A DNA stretch of 38,155 nucleotides from Pigoraptor vietnamica (taxonomy: Eukaryota > Opisthokonta > Filasterea), in contig CALSCQ010002140.1 of assembly GCA_943704525.1 (NCBI GenBank), positions 15,001 through 53,155 on the forward strand, written 5' to 3'. This document shows positions 1 to 10,969 of this stretch, piece after piece (position 1 is the first letter of the stretch; each line of letters begins with the position of its first letter). The position numbers and the translations under genes are program-made. The notes beneath the pieces are model-generated. The model saw nothing but the letters and a program-made list of their open reading frames with translations. It was not told where the DNA came from and did no database searches.

Positions 1-56
1 GAGCGTCCTTGTTCTTGAGCGTCCCTTGTCCTCGAACGTTGCGATGCATGAAGAAA

Positions 57-164
57 TAATTGCACGTGCAAGCGCATGTCGGGCTGAAGTTTAGAGAAGA
101 AGCAAGCTTGTAATTGCACGTGCAAGCGCATGTCGGGCTGAAGTTTAGAGAAGAAGCAAGCTTG
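57..164. repeat. 54-bp perfect tandem duplication
   Basis: Positions 57-110 and 111-164 are identical 54-base units lying head to tail. The unit begins TAATTGCACGTGCAAG and ends AGCAAGCTTG. The perfect identity points to a recent duplication, or less likely to an assembly artefact. No reading frame runs through it. Confidence 0.95.
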
Positions 165-222
165 TGCAAGTGTGTTGGCATTGAGAAGAGTTGGCCAATA
201 ACCAAAAAATTGTTAGTGCATC

Positions 223-244
223 AGGGGTGCTTATAAGCACCCCT
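223..244. repeat. 22-bp perfect palindrome
   Basis: The sequence between 223 and 244 equals its own reverse complement. The half-site is AGGGGTGCTTA. It is flanked by GCATC at 218-222 and again at 247-251, which could be a 5-bp target duplication but is short enough to be chance. It lies in a non-coding stretch upstream of the TOM1-like gene. Confidence 0.9.
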
Positions 245-426
245 AAGCATCCGTTACTGCTATCGGACATTTATACCTTAAAAGTATAAATGTAAACCAC
301 TTTATGTATTTGAGGAAGTTCACGGTCTTCCTATACTAGGATATTTGCGTCTGATAATTAATAAATAAGGTAATCAATTAATTACGAATTTCGCGCGGTG
401 TCGCACAGCTCAGCAATTCTGGGCAT

Positions 427-475
427 GCACACACACGCACACGCACACACACACAAACACACACAAACACAAGAC
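427..475. repeat. Imperfect CA microsatellite
   Basis: CACACA runs broken by G and AA lie about 150 bases upstream of the TOM1-like start codon. The rest of 1-620 shows no gene; the small reading frames across it are low-complexity His-Thr translations. Confidence 0.85.
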
Positions 476-620
476 GCACACAAACAAGACGCAAAAAAGT
501 TCTTGAGCAAAATCATATGTGCATACGACTCTCGCGCTCCCAATCGACCGAGAAAGAGGCAGCGATCACAACTATACGTTATCAAGTCCGTGTGTGTTAT
601 GTTCGTGTGTTGAGGCTACA

Positions 621-1005
621 ATGGACCCCGGGGGAACTGGCGGCGCACACGAAGCGCCTTTCTTCGGCGGTCGTCTCAACGGCAGTGCGGCGAATGGCGT
701 GCGTGGGGCCATGGGTGCTCCGCAGATTCTGTATATTCAGGACGACTACAACAGCACGCCGTGGATTGCTCGCGATTTCTGCTTCGCTGGCTGCTATTTT
801 CTCATATCGCTCGTTGGGATCGTTATGCTCGTTCGCTCGCTGAGTCGGTCGGGGCTGTCGGCGAAATGGAGCACGCAAAAGCTGTTTCTGCTGCTCATTT
901 GTATCCAGACGCTGGGTGAGTTTGTGTGCGCGGGTGTGTGTTATGTATTTATTTGTGAGTGTACGTGCACTAAGGACCTGCGTGTGTGTGTATGTGTTTG
1001 GGCGG

Positions 1006-1067
<62 letters not shown>

Positions 1068-1151
1068 TGTGTGTGCCGTGTATGTACATGCAGTGTGATT
1101 TGTGCGCATGTGTGTGTGCGTTTTGTACATGCATGTGTTAGGCTGATGTGT

Positions 1152-1206
<55 letters not shown>

Positions 1207-2637
1207 GAGAAGATATCGCACCACGCGCGACACACACATACACACACTTGTTCGTGTTGGCTGTCAAATATGTGTGATGTGTCTTGGTGCTTGTCGTTTG
1301 CAGATGAGTAAAATTTTCTCACATGTGCTCATGCCCACTCTGTCCCACACAGCACGGACTCTCTTCTTCACGCTGTCCGGCGTGGACCGCCTTCAGCTCT
1401 ACGAAGGCGACAAGGTCGTTATGGCCATCTTCTCGTCGATTCCAGTGATGCTCTTCTTTTCTGCGTTCACCGTCATATTGTTCTTCTGGTGGGTGCCTCT
1501 CGCAATTTAGACGCACTCGCGCACGCACGCAGGACGAGAGCGCGCACGCACGCACACATACACACGCGTAGAGAGGGAAGACGCATATACGCAAACGCAC
1601 GCAGGACGAGCGCACACGTACACACGCACACATACACACACAGGGGAAGTTACTGAATACGTGTGATCCCTACCTCTGCGCACAAGCTGTTTCATTGTTC
1701 TCTTCTCCAATTCTATTCTTTCATTTCACTCGTCGCCATCATCTATTCGGCGTGCTTTTGTCACATACCGCGACCTTTTCTTGTCGTTAACAGCCACGTC
1801 TGCGAATTCACCGCAGGGCGCACCTCTTCCACTTTGCGAATGGCCAGTCACGTGGCCCGGTGATTGTCGCGTCCATATTCTGCAACATGGTCTTCTACCT
1901 CACCGGCGCCATTTACCTCTGCGTGCTTTTTGGCACCGACATGGATAACGTGCGAGCGATGGACGGTTACGCGTACGCCGTCGCCATTTACGCGTGCCTT
2001 CTGGCGCTGGCGTTTATTCTGTACGGGTGGCGGATGTACCGCGTGTTTGACTCGATCGCGGAGAGGATCGAGTACGATGGCGATAACCAGACGACAAAGG
2101 TTTGTTGGCGGTCTCGCCCGCGCGCATGTGTGTGTGCGCGCATTGAGGGAAAGGAGGAGATACCGAAGAAGTCCTGTGTGCATGCAAGTGTTGTCTCTAG
2201 GTTGTGGATATGAGCTAGTTTCGAGCGGCGTGCGTGCAAGGGTATCTCCAAATCCCTTCCACTTATCTTCCTTGCGCTGTTCAATGTGACAGGTGCTTGC
2301 GGTGACATTCACGAGCATCGTCTGCTTCACCGCGCGAGCCGCCTTTCTCTTTACATACACCGGTCATCTCTCGGACCACCTCTCCGCCAGCATCGCGTAC
2401 TTTGTCTTGTGCGAGATCGCGCCCGCCGTCACGATGATCGCGCTCTTCCGACGCCTTCCGGACGAAGTGAACCAGGGGCGCGAGAGGGAGTTCGGTGCGG
2501 GGTCTGTGTCTGCGGGGACGGCGGCCGGTCCGTACTCGACGTTCCAGCGAACACCCGCCGCGTCGTTTGTGCACGCGCGCTCGGGCACGGGCATCCAGTT
2601 TTCTGGCTATCGGAGGCTGAGCTCCGTTCCCACATAG
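621..2637 (+). CDS. Seven-helix membrane protein, TOM1/THH1-like
   Basis: I read exons 621-915, 1353-1488, 1817-2099 and 2293-2637, giving 352 residues with all phases closing. Seven hydrophobic segments are visible: two flank KLFLLLICIQTLARTLFF, which spans the first junction; a third ends ILFFWAHLFHFAN, spanning the second; and the last ends CEIAPAVTMIALFRRLP. These matches (R-x-x-F-F after helix 2, F-F-W-A-x-x-x-H after helix 3, E-x-x-P and R-R-L-P at helix 7) fit the TOM1/TOM3/THH1 family. Those are endosomal or vacuolar seven-helix proteins in plants and other eukaryotes; the function here is unknown. The C-terminal ~50 residues are Gly/Ser/Thr rich and probably cytoplasmic. The first intron carries two long TG arrays. 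Another seven-helix family is possible, but the helix count and exon structure look secure. Confidence 0.7.
1007..1060 (+). repeat. (TG)27 microsatellite in intron 1
   Basis: An uninterrupted TG run lies inside the first intron of the TOM1-like gene on the sense strand. A second array at 1156-1204 lies in the same intron. Both are UG repeats in the pre-mRNA. Confidence 0.95.
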
Positions 2638-2820
2638 GAGTTTATCGCCGGTGTGTGCGTGCGTGTGCGTGTGCGTGTGTGCGTGCGGGTGCGTGTTCGT
2701 TTGCGGCTGCAGCTGTCGGCGTTGCAAATGGTATTATTGCATTATTACAAGCGAAGTCAGGGATTACTATGACGGAAGAGGCCGTCGCCGAGTCGTCATA
2801 AAGAGAAGAAAAGAAAGAAT

Positions 2821-2862
2821 CCCCCCCCCCCCCTTTTAAAATAAAAAATAAAAAAAAAAATT
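2821..2862 (+). other. C13 tract followed by A-rich tract, 3' of the TOM1-like gene
   Basis: Thirteen C residues (2821-2833) are followed by TTTT and then by AATAAA-like, A-rich sequence. It lies about 190 bases after the TOM1-like stop and 60 bases before the kinase start. It may hold the polyadenylation signal of the upstream gene; this rests only on the A-rich motif. A TG/CG-rich stretch at 2651-2700 lies between. Confidence 0.4.
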
Positions 2863-2917
2863 GATTGCTGACTCATGTGGACTGTGAACGCTTGATCCGG
2901 TTATCGCGGTAACCGTT

Positions 2918-4661
2918 ATGGCTCTGGACTCCTTGATGTTCCAACACCGCCGTTTTGTTGTTTTTTTTTCCTTAAGAAATGCTTACGAATGGCACACCCG
3001 ACGCCCGCGTGCCCCCGAGAGGGCAGAGGGCGCCGTGGTGCGTGACACGACGGCATCGCATACACCATCGGCGAGTGTGTCGGTAACGGCAATCTTCGCC
3101 AAAGTGTTATTCATGCGAGCAGGCGGTGCCCACACTTCCCGCTTCTCCCCTCTCTCGCGCTCAAGTGGCAGCCACGCACGGGGGAAGTGGGAGAGAGCGA
3201 GCTTCGACTGCACCGGCATCTCAAGCACAGGAACATTGTGCGGTGCTTTGCCGCTTGGGAGGCGGATGGCGGCGTGTTTCATTGCGCTCGAATACTGCGC
3301 GAACGGCAATTTGATGGACTTGATCGAGAACTCTCTTGCGCTCAGAGACGCAGGCGGTGGCCATGCGCTGCTGCAGAGTGCCGGAAAGCGGGACCACTTT
3401 TCGCGGCTGTTGTGTGACACTGTGAACGCGTTGGATTACTGCGGGCGGTCCGGCATCCTCCACTGCGACATCAAGCCCGCGAACATCCTTATCGACGCCG
3501 GCACCTTCAACTTTAAACTGGCGGACTTTGGGTTGGCATCGCTCGTGGCTCGCAGGGGAGACTACGCGGCGGCTGGAGGGTCACGTGGGACGCTGCCCTT
3601 CATGGCACCGGAAGTGTTCTTTGCGTATGAGCGCAACGACAAGGTGCAGTTCAGCATGTGGACGGACGCCTATTCGCTCGGCCCGACGCTGCTGCAGGCG
3701 CTGCGGCTATCGACGCGGCCTGTTCTCGGGGGAAAGAAGGAGGACGTGCGGCAGTTCCACGAGCTGCGAAGGAACGTAGAGATCAACGACAACGAACACC
3801 CCAGCGAGGTCGTGCGAAGGGCATTGCGCGATATGCTGCGGTGCGAGCTCGGGGCACGTGTGGCAGCGCCCGGCGTGCTCCAAATGATTGGCGACGAGGG
3901 CGCGTTCGAGGGCTCCACGACGCAAAGTGTCGCGTCCCTCTACTCGCGACTGTCCATGATATCGCTTGCCCCCGCCCCACCGCAAGCTCGTGCGAAGGTC
4001 CCACGTGCCGATGCGCCAAGCCGGCCGTCGGCATCCGCGCATATCGAAAAGGCGCCTAGCTCGTCGGCGCGTGCGCATGTCCACAAGACACTTGCTGAGC
4101 AGCGGCTGTCGCACAAGGGAGCGCGCGAGTTCTGGGTGGCCAAGTACAAGGCGGACGCGCCGCAGTGGGAGTGGACGGACTTCACAGACTGCCTGTTTGC
4201 AGAGTGGGGCGCGCTACAGAGGCACGCGGATGCGCTTAAGGCGATGCTTATGTCTGTCGGGCGCAACCGGCTGTGTCCATGTCCCTGTTGAACGCGGCCG
4301 TGGCAGAGCACCCGTCGCTGTCGCTTGGCGCTGCTCTCCAGAGGAAGCTCGGAGTGGGACCACGCGACAGAGGGTGAGTGTGGATGAGCTCTGTTTGTTG
4401 AGTTGTTGTTGCTGATGTTGTTGTAGAGTTGTCCTATTTGAATGTGGGCGCAAGAGTGAAGAGTCAGACGGCACATGCGCTTGAGCATTTGTACACCCAT
4501 GGTAGCACAACGCACTGACGGCTTGACCCTCCCCCTCCCCCTCCTCTCCCCTTCCGCCGTCCTTTGCCGTTAACAGAGCTATCGTTGACATTTCTTCGCC
4601 CATCAACTTTCAACACGTCGTGCACGTAGGTGAAAACGGACTCTACTTTGCCGGCGCCTGA
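2918..4661 (+). CDS. Protein kinase with C-terminal CRIB motif, reading frame disrupted
   Basis: The kinase subdomains are recognisable but spread over frames. The glycine loop YTIGECVGNGN and ALKW with the catalytic Lys occupy frame 1 (about 3046-3280). The frame then shifts by one base near 3278-3285, between EADGGV and FIALEYCANGN. The next frame carries the catalytic loop LHCDIKPANI (HCD, so a non-RD kinase), DFG in LADFGLASL, and LPFMAPEV. Near 4250-4260 the frame shifts again into SMSLLNAAVAEHPSLSLG, which runs to a donor at 4374. A short last exon, 4577-4661, encodes ISSPINFQHVVHVG, a clean CRIB (Cdc42/Rac binding) motif, nine residues before the stop. The true start is uncertain: a TGA at 3043 blocks frame 1, while 2918 is open in another frame. 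Either the gene is decaying or the sequence has indel errors. A Rho-GTPase-regulated kinase is the likely origin. Confidence 0.65.
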
Positions 4662-4888
4662 GTGGCGCGTTGGACGTAACACACAGCGGACCGCGAATGC
4701 AACAGGTCGAAGCCCTAAGATCAGATCGCGCCTGGCGTGTTCGCTGTGTTGGACGACTGTGATAAAACGTATTCTTTCAATAGAATCACGTGAGTAACAC
4801 TCCGACGTACACCACTCGCCTTCGCTGTCGCTGTCGGCGCCCTTTTCTTCCCTTCCCTCTGGCGCCACAAGGACCAAATCGTCCAACG

Positions 4889-7038
4889 ATGTCGCAAATG
4901 GATACGCCCTCCCTTTCGTCTAACGCACGGGAACAGTCGTCCACGATGCCCCAGGTGGATGCAGACGCGCTCAGACAACAGTACGCTGCCGCTCGCAGTG
5001 CCTACATCGCAGGCAGACGGACCGAAGCGGCGCGATCCCTCCTTATCCTCGTGCCTCAACTCGCGCACGTGTGTGGGGAAGAAAAAGGCGCGGCGGAGGA
5101 AAACGCACTCTCTCAATTGCGCGCGGACGCAGAGTTTCTTCTCGGCGCTTGCTTCGAGGTCGGTTTCGATGGGAATCCACCCGACTTGAATCGCGCCTTT
5201 TCGCTCTTTGCGCGTGCAGCGCATCTCGTCAAGGGTGACGAGGACCCCTCGCCGGCCTCTGTTGCAGGGCGCGTGAGGGAACTCCGATCTTCCTCAGCCA
5301 CTGCATCCACTCGATCGAATCCGTCGCAGTGTCCGCGTGGCGTGTCGAGCGAAACGTTCGGCCGCGCGTGTTTCTGCCTCGCGGATTTCTTTCACACGGG
5401 CGCGCTTGGCGACGTGTGCGACGACGTTGAAGATGCGCTGCTGGACATGGCAGAAGAGCAGAGCGGCTTTTCGCGGTGGTTCAAAGAGGGCGCGCGCGCG
5501 GGAGACGCATTCTGTTGCTACCACTACGGCCGCTGTCTTACACTCCCACTCGACGCTGAGGAAGACGACGACGCGGCGCTGCGCATGTTTGAGAGCGCTT
5601 TGGAGAAAGCGGCGGCGTCCGATCGCGCACCGGAACGAAGTATCGCAGACGGTGGCGAGAGAAACGATCGCAGCGAAAACGCGAGCGTGCAAACAAGCGT
5701 CTCTCGTGGTGCTGTCGGTGTCGGGCCGAATGTGCGGCCGTCGCCGTACCCTGCGGCCGCGTTTCGACTTGCCATGGCGCTGTCTCGGCAACTCGGTAAG
5801 GACGAAGAGAGCGAGACGGAGAAGAAATTGAGGGAGGTCGTCGCCATGATGCGGGCAATTAAGCCGGATAGCGTCGTCGACGCAGTTGCCGTCGCGCGCA
5901 TGTTGGGGATGGACGTGAGTGCGAAGAGTGCGGTGGAAGAGAGGGACATGCGCGCGTTTAGGCTCTTGCGAGAGGCGTCCGATGCGGGGCACACACGCGC
6001 GAAGAGAGAGTACGCAGTGGTAAGTGCCCCCCCCCCCCCCCCCCCCGTTTTGCTTATGTGCTACCTTGGTGTTGTGAGTTTTCTACCGGCTTCCTTTGTG
6101 ATTGCTCTTTTCTGCCTCATTCTCATTCTCTGTGTTTCGCAGGCGCTGAGTTTGGGCGGCGGCGAGCGCTGGCCACACGTGACGAGAGACATTCCCGCGG
6201 CCATTACTGCACTTGAAGCGATCGCAGATAGAGACGCCGGCGCTTGTTTCGCGCTCGGTACGCTGTTCGACGCGGGACTTCGCAGCTCAGACGCGTCCGC
6301 TCGATCGGAAGGAACGATTGAAGACTCTGCGAGACCGAATGGAGCGGGTTATGGTCCGGCGAACTGTAGTGGTTGCGTGGATGGTGCGATTAATACCAAT
6401 GGTTCTACGCCGGCGGTCGCACAAGGTGTGGACGAGCGTGCGAATGCCGGAAGCGCCAACGTGTGTGGAGGCGAGATCGCGGATCAAATATCGCAACAAC
6501 GGAGCGCAGAAGACGAGGCAGTGAGGGCTGTCACGGACGCACTGCGGGCGCGTGCGTACTACACGAGTGCGGCGGAGAGGGGTCACGTGGACGCGCAGTA
6601 CCACCTCGCGTCGATGCTGTTCCACATGGCGGAGGGCGGCGAGGGTGGGATAGGGAGGGACGATGCGCTTATGGCTGCCATGGCAAGGTGTGTGTTCCGG
6701 CGCCCTGATCCCGACTCGTAGTCCTCGCTCTCTCTCTCATGCTCGTCGTTTCACACTTCCGTTGTATTCTGTCGCTATCACACGTGCTCTAATTCAAGCC
6801 GCTTCGAGTGAACTACTCTTCCTCTTAAATGCTGCTTTGACGCACGCGCACTTTCTTGCAATTGACATTTCCGACAAACTCCCTTCGCACCCGCAGACGA
6901 GCGGCCGAGGCGGGTCACGTTGACGCAATGGCCCTTCTTGGGATTTGTTATGCGCGGGGGCGCGGTGTTCCCACAGACCACACGCGCGCAAGCACGTTGA
7001 TACGGCGTGCGCGTGAAGGGGGTTCGTCCGTGGTGTGA
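4889..7038 (+). CDS. Sel1-like repeat protein A
   Basis: Exons 4889-6019, 6143-6687 and 6897-7038 give 605 residues. I chose the ATG at 4889; the open frame extends upstream to 4790 without a convincing start. Sel1/TPR-like helical pairs are visible: AFCCYHYGRCLTL near residue 205, CFALGTLFDAG in exon 2, HVDAQYHLASML near 525, and HVDAMALLGICYARGRGV in the last exon, which ends at a canonical repeat. Sel1 repeats are protein-binding solenoids used as adaptors; the partner is unknown. Between repeats lie Ser/Glu-rich linkers. The first intron (6020-6142, 123 bases) is a multiple of three without a stop in frame and begins with a C20 run just after the donor, so unspliced RNA would still be translated. 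The second intron has ordinary sites. Confidence 0.8.
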
Positions 7039-7531
7039 ACGCGCGCTTAGTCGATCGAATACAATCTGTGACCTTCGTCTGCGGAGTGTCGGCATATCGA
7101 ACATTGTGGCAATGTATGATGGAGCACCATTATTGTTTGTCGCGTGTCAGCAGATTCACTTGGGTGGTAGCTGATTCACGTGTGTGGCAGCAGATTCACT
7201 CGGATTCACTTGAGTGGCAGCTTATTCACGTGGGTGGCAGCTTTGCTTCGAGTATATTGATGGAGCCGCATAGCAAGTTGTTCAATCAGACGTGAAAATT
7301 GGGCTGGCACTGAGCACGTTCAAGTGGGCAGTTTGTTATGTCCAATGTGGACACATGACGTGAAAAAAGAGAGCCGGAAGTGCGAGAAAGAAAGGGATTG
7401 CTGCTGCCAAGTTGTGACAGCACACACTGTACAAAACACGCACGAGCGCCAGTTCCTTCGAGATAGCGAAAATGCAACAGAGAAACAGAAGAAAAGGGAA
7501 GGGAGAGAGACGCGCGAGAGACAAGTGACCT
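7039..7531. other. Non-coding gap between convergent genes
   Basis: The region lies between the 3' ends of the Sel1 protein A and I-BAR genes. It contains the 20-bp minisatellite described separately and an A/G-rich stretch next to the I-BAR stop. I see no gene in it. Confidence 0.6.
7153..7242. repeat. 20-bp minisatellite, about 4.5 copies
   Basis: Units start at 7153, 7173, 7193 (partial, ten bases), 7203 and 7223. The consensus is GATTCACTTGGGTGGCAGCT, with CTT/CGT and GGG/GTG/GAG variants at fixed positions. The truncated third unit shows unequal slippage. Confidence 0.9.
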
Positions 7532-10500
7532 CTAGACGACCTTGCCCGCGAGGGACGAGGCGGACCTGTCGTTCGTGACCGTCTTCTTCAATTTCGCGCC
7601 CTTGTGAATCGAGTCCAACAGCGCGCCACGTCCCGCGGTGCCGCCGCTGCTCGCTGGAGGGGGAGGTCCCGGTGGAGGGGGCGGACCGCCGCCGCCCTGG
7701 ATGCAGCAAAGATTCATGGACTGTTACGTTCCAGCAAGTAGAGGGGATGTGGGCGTCCTCACAGCAGCAGTACACACACACGCACACAACCCGCTCGCAT
7801 GCGCAATACAAAGTGAACGTACGAAACTAGAGAGAGACATACCATCGGGGGAGGAGGGGGGCCGGGCGGCCCGGGCGGTCCACCGGGTGGCTTGCGCACA
7901 GTTCCGCCGGGGTTGCTCGGCGCTGCCATTGGCTTACCCGCGGGTGCCGCAGGGGGCTTGGCCATGCTCGGCGGGGGCGGCGGACCGCCCGCACCCGGTG
8001 GCTTTCCGCCGGGAGGAGGTGGAGGCCCGCCGGCGCCCATCGGAGGCTTCCCACCAGGGGGCGGCGGGGGCGGCCCACCACCGCCCGCGCCCATGGGCGG
8101 TTTCCCGGCCGGCGGAGGAGGGGGTCCGCCGCCTCCGGACATCGGGGGTTTCCCACCGGGGGGAGGAGGGGGTCCTGCGGCAGACACGGGGCGCCCTGCA
8201 CTGGGTGGGGGAGGGCCGGCCATGGACATTGGGCGCGCGGCGGACGGCGGAGGCGGCTGTGCGGCGGCGGGAGAGAAGCCGGCGGGGGGTCCTGCGATGC
8301 TCGGGGGCTTGGGGCCGAGTCCTGCCGAGGGCGACTTGTTCATCGTGCCAAAGCCGGGAAGGGCCATTGGGGGAGGGGCGCCGGCGGGCGCGGGCGGCAT
8401 GGACGCGCGCGCCTGTTGTGGGAGTAATGGTTAGGGTATGGAGAGGATTTGTAATGGATGCCGCCAAGTATCACAAGTTTTGGATAGGGGGGCTGCAGTT
8501 CTATCCTAGACGTGCAATGAAGGACGCGAAACCGATAGAAACAAACATATTGAGGCAAACAAACGTGACTGAACGTACACACACCGGCGCTGCGGCGGGC
8601 GGCGGAGGAGCGGGCACGAGCTCGACGTACGACGCGGGATACCACCCCTTGGCGCCGTTCGATTTGTTCTGTCCGTACACCCAGCCGTCGTCCTCGTCGC
8701 CCATCGGAATAATGATGTCGCCCTGCGCAGCACACGAGGCGTTGAACAATCCGAAAGCAAGCGGCAGCCAGCACACATTTGTGTCACATTACGCACGCAC
8801 ACCTCTCCACATGTATGCGCACACAACTGCCACAAGCAAGCGCAGTGCAACTACAACTACGCATCCCACCTCCACAAACGACAACTGGTCGGACTGCACA
8901 GCGTCATAGGCGTACAGAGCGCGCATCTGCTTCTGCCCTCCAGCCGCTGCCGGCGGTGCGCCAGGCGGAGGGGGCGGTGGCGGGGCAGCCGCCGCGGCAG
9001 CCGCGGGCGGCGGGAAGTTGAACGCCATCGACGTGCGCGCGCTCGGCGTGCCCACACTGTCGTTGTCTTCGGGTTCGTATGCGTAGGGGTCAAAGTCTGC
9101 CGACTCGCCGCCGCCGCCGGCGCCTCCCTCCGATTGAATGCTGATGAATGTGCGCACTTCGCCCTATTGCGCAGATGTAGAATGGGGTTAGGGTTTGGCG
9201 GACGGGAACTTGTACGCTTACAATCCCACGTACAAGAGCGGACGGAAACGCATAACACAACGGGCCATAACACAGACTGCCCACCAACGAGTCTATACAT
9301 GATAAAGGCAGGAGCAGCGTGTCTGTGCGCAATACACAATGCACGCAAACCGTCTCTCTCTGATCTCGAGCGAACTCACCCTGACAAGGGCCTCGCTGTT
9401 CGGCGGCAATTCGTCGGGTGAAATGGCGAGCTTGAGCCAGTCGCCCAGCTGCGACTGCAGCGACTTGGCCGACTGACGGAGTGTGTGGGGGCGTGGCAGC
9501 GTTAGCGAGGTGTGAGTATGTTCGTAACAGTATGTTACTTTCGCCACAGCAACCGGAGGACAGCTGCATGAGTAGGCGTCGTTGCTTTCGTACAATTGGC
9601 AAGAAGTGGCACGCAAAGGCTCGCAAGGTTGCGAGAACAACGCAGTTGTGTGCGTGGAGGAGAGCGGACACCCACGTCGTCGTATGTGATAATCTCGTTC
9701 TTGATCACAGTCCCATAGTGCATGAGGAGAAAGCAGAAGCGCTTGCGTTCCTCGATCAGCACCTGCGCGCCGCAATGGATGAGAGGCGAGATGGGAAGAG
9801 CTCTAAAAACAGACCAGATTCGCATTTCTGTATGTGCGCGGGCGCGTGCCGTGTGTGCATGTAGGTGTCCGAGTGATGGCATGTGTGCGCGAACTTTGAT
9901 CCCTGCGCACTGCAGAACCCACCGTCTTGAGTGTCTCTTGGCGCATTTTCTCCAATTCTTTGACCGAATCCGTGACAGCGCCGAGGGACTGCGCACGACA
10001 CGCAAGAGTAAGCGTTCGACTCCAGACACGCATGCACATTCCATATACGCACGCGCATATGCCCACACACGCACGCACACACGCACACAAATGTACACAC
10101 GCACACAGCGCGTACGCACGCACGGACCTCCTGCAGCAGCGACTGGGACGCATACATGTCCTTCGACTTCATCGCGTCCTTCGCCGCCTTCTCGCTCTTC
10201 TTTTCGGCGGCCTTGATGCGATCTTTGCACGTGCGAATGTTGCGCGCGTAGTCCTCTTCAATGCGCTGGAGGTTCTTCTTGTCGATCGTCTGCTTCTCTT
10301 GGAGCGGGACGATAATTTCGTTCATGAGGGCCTCACAGACGGCCTGCACACGACGGGCGATGGAAGCACGTGTGAGTTTCATTCGCGATTGCGACCCGCT
10401 GTACATCGGCATACACACTTACACATACACACATGCACACACGCGCATGCACACACACGCGTACGCTCACTCGCTCGCTCAACACCCAGCGCATGCACGC

Positions 10501-10765
10501 ACAAGTCGCCGACTTATAATACTTGCAGTACACACGGTGATCCACGTAGAAACAGTAAGTCGCACGCTTGGCACTCACGTCCTTCTTCAGCTCAATCTTC
10601 CTGTGTGCCTCTGCAATCTGATGCAGCCCCACACCGAGGTCGCCCGTGCCACCCTTTGCGTTGGCGGCCATTTGAGCGAGATTGGAAAAGGCGTCGAGGA
10701 ACTGATTGGCCGCCTGAATGGACCCGCGGAGCTGGTCGTGGTAGCGCTGCGTCGCCTTCACAAAC

Positions 10766-10810
<45 letters not shown>

Positions 10811-10813
10811 GTG

Positions 10814-10861
<48 letters not shown>

Positions 10862-10884
10862 TGAGTGCGTGCGTGCGTGCGTGC

Positions 10885-10931
<47 letters not shown>

Positions 10932-10937
10932 TGTGGG

Positions 10938-10969
<32 letters not shown>

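Noticed and set aside
597-1322. Minus-strand open frame of 241 codons, rich in His-Thr
   Set aside because: It is the translation of CA repeats antisense to intron 1 of the TOM1-like gene; composition is purely simple-sequence.
2898-2915. CGGTTA/TAACCG inverted repeat just before the kinase ATG
   Set aside because: Arms are only six bases in GC-rich DNA, and the true start of that broken gene is uncertain.
7153-7242. Possible CRISPR-like array
   Set aside because: Units are contiguous with no spacers and the genome is eukaryotic; it is a minisatellite.
9184-9198. Telomere-like GGGTTAGGGTTT motif
   Set aside because: A single copy lying in an intron of the I-BAR gene; similar single motifs occur near 8430 and 32635. 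No array, so not a telomere remnant.
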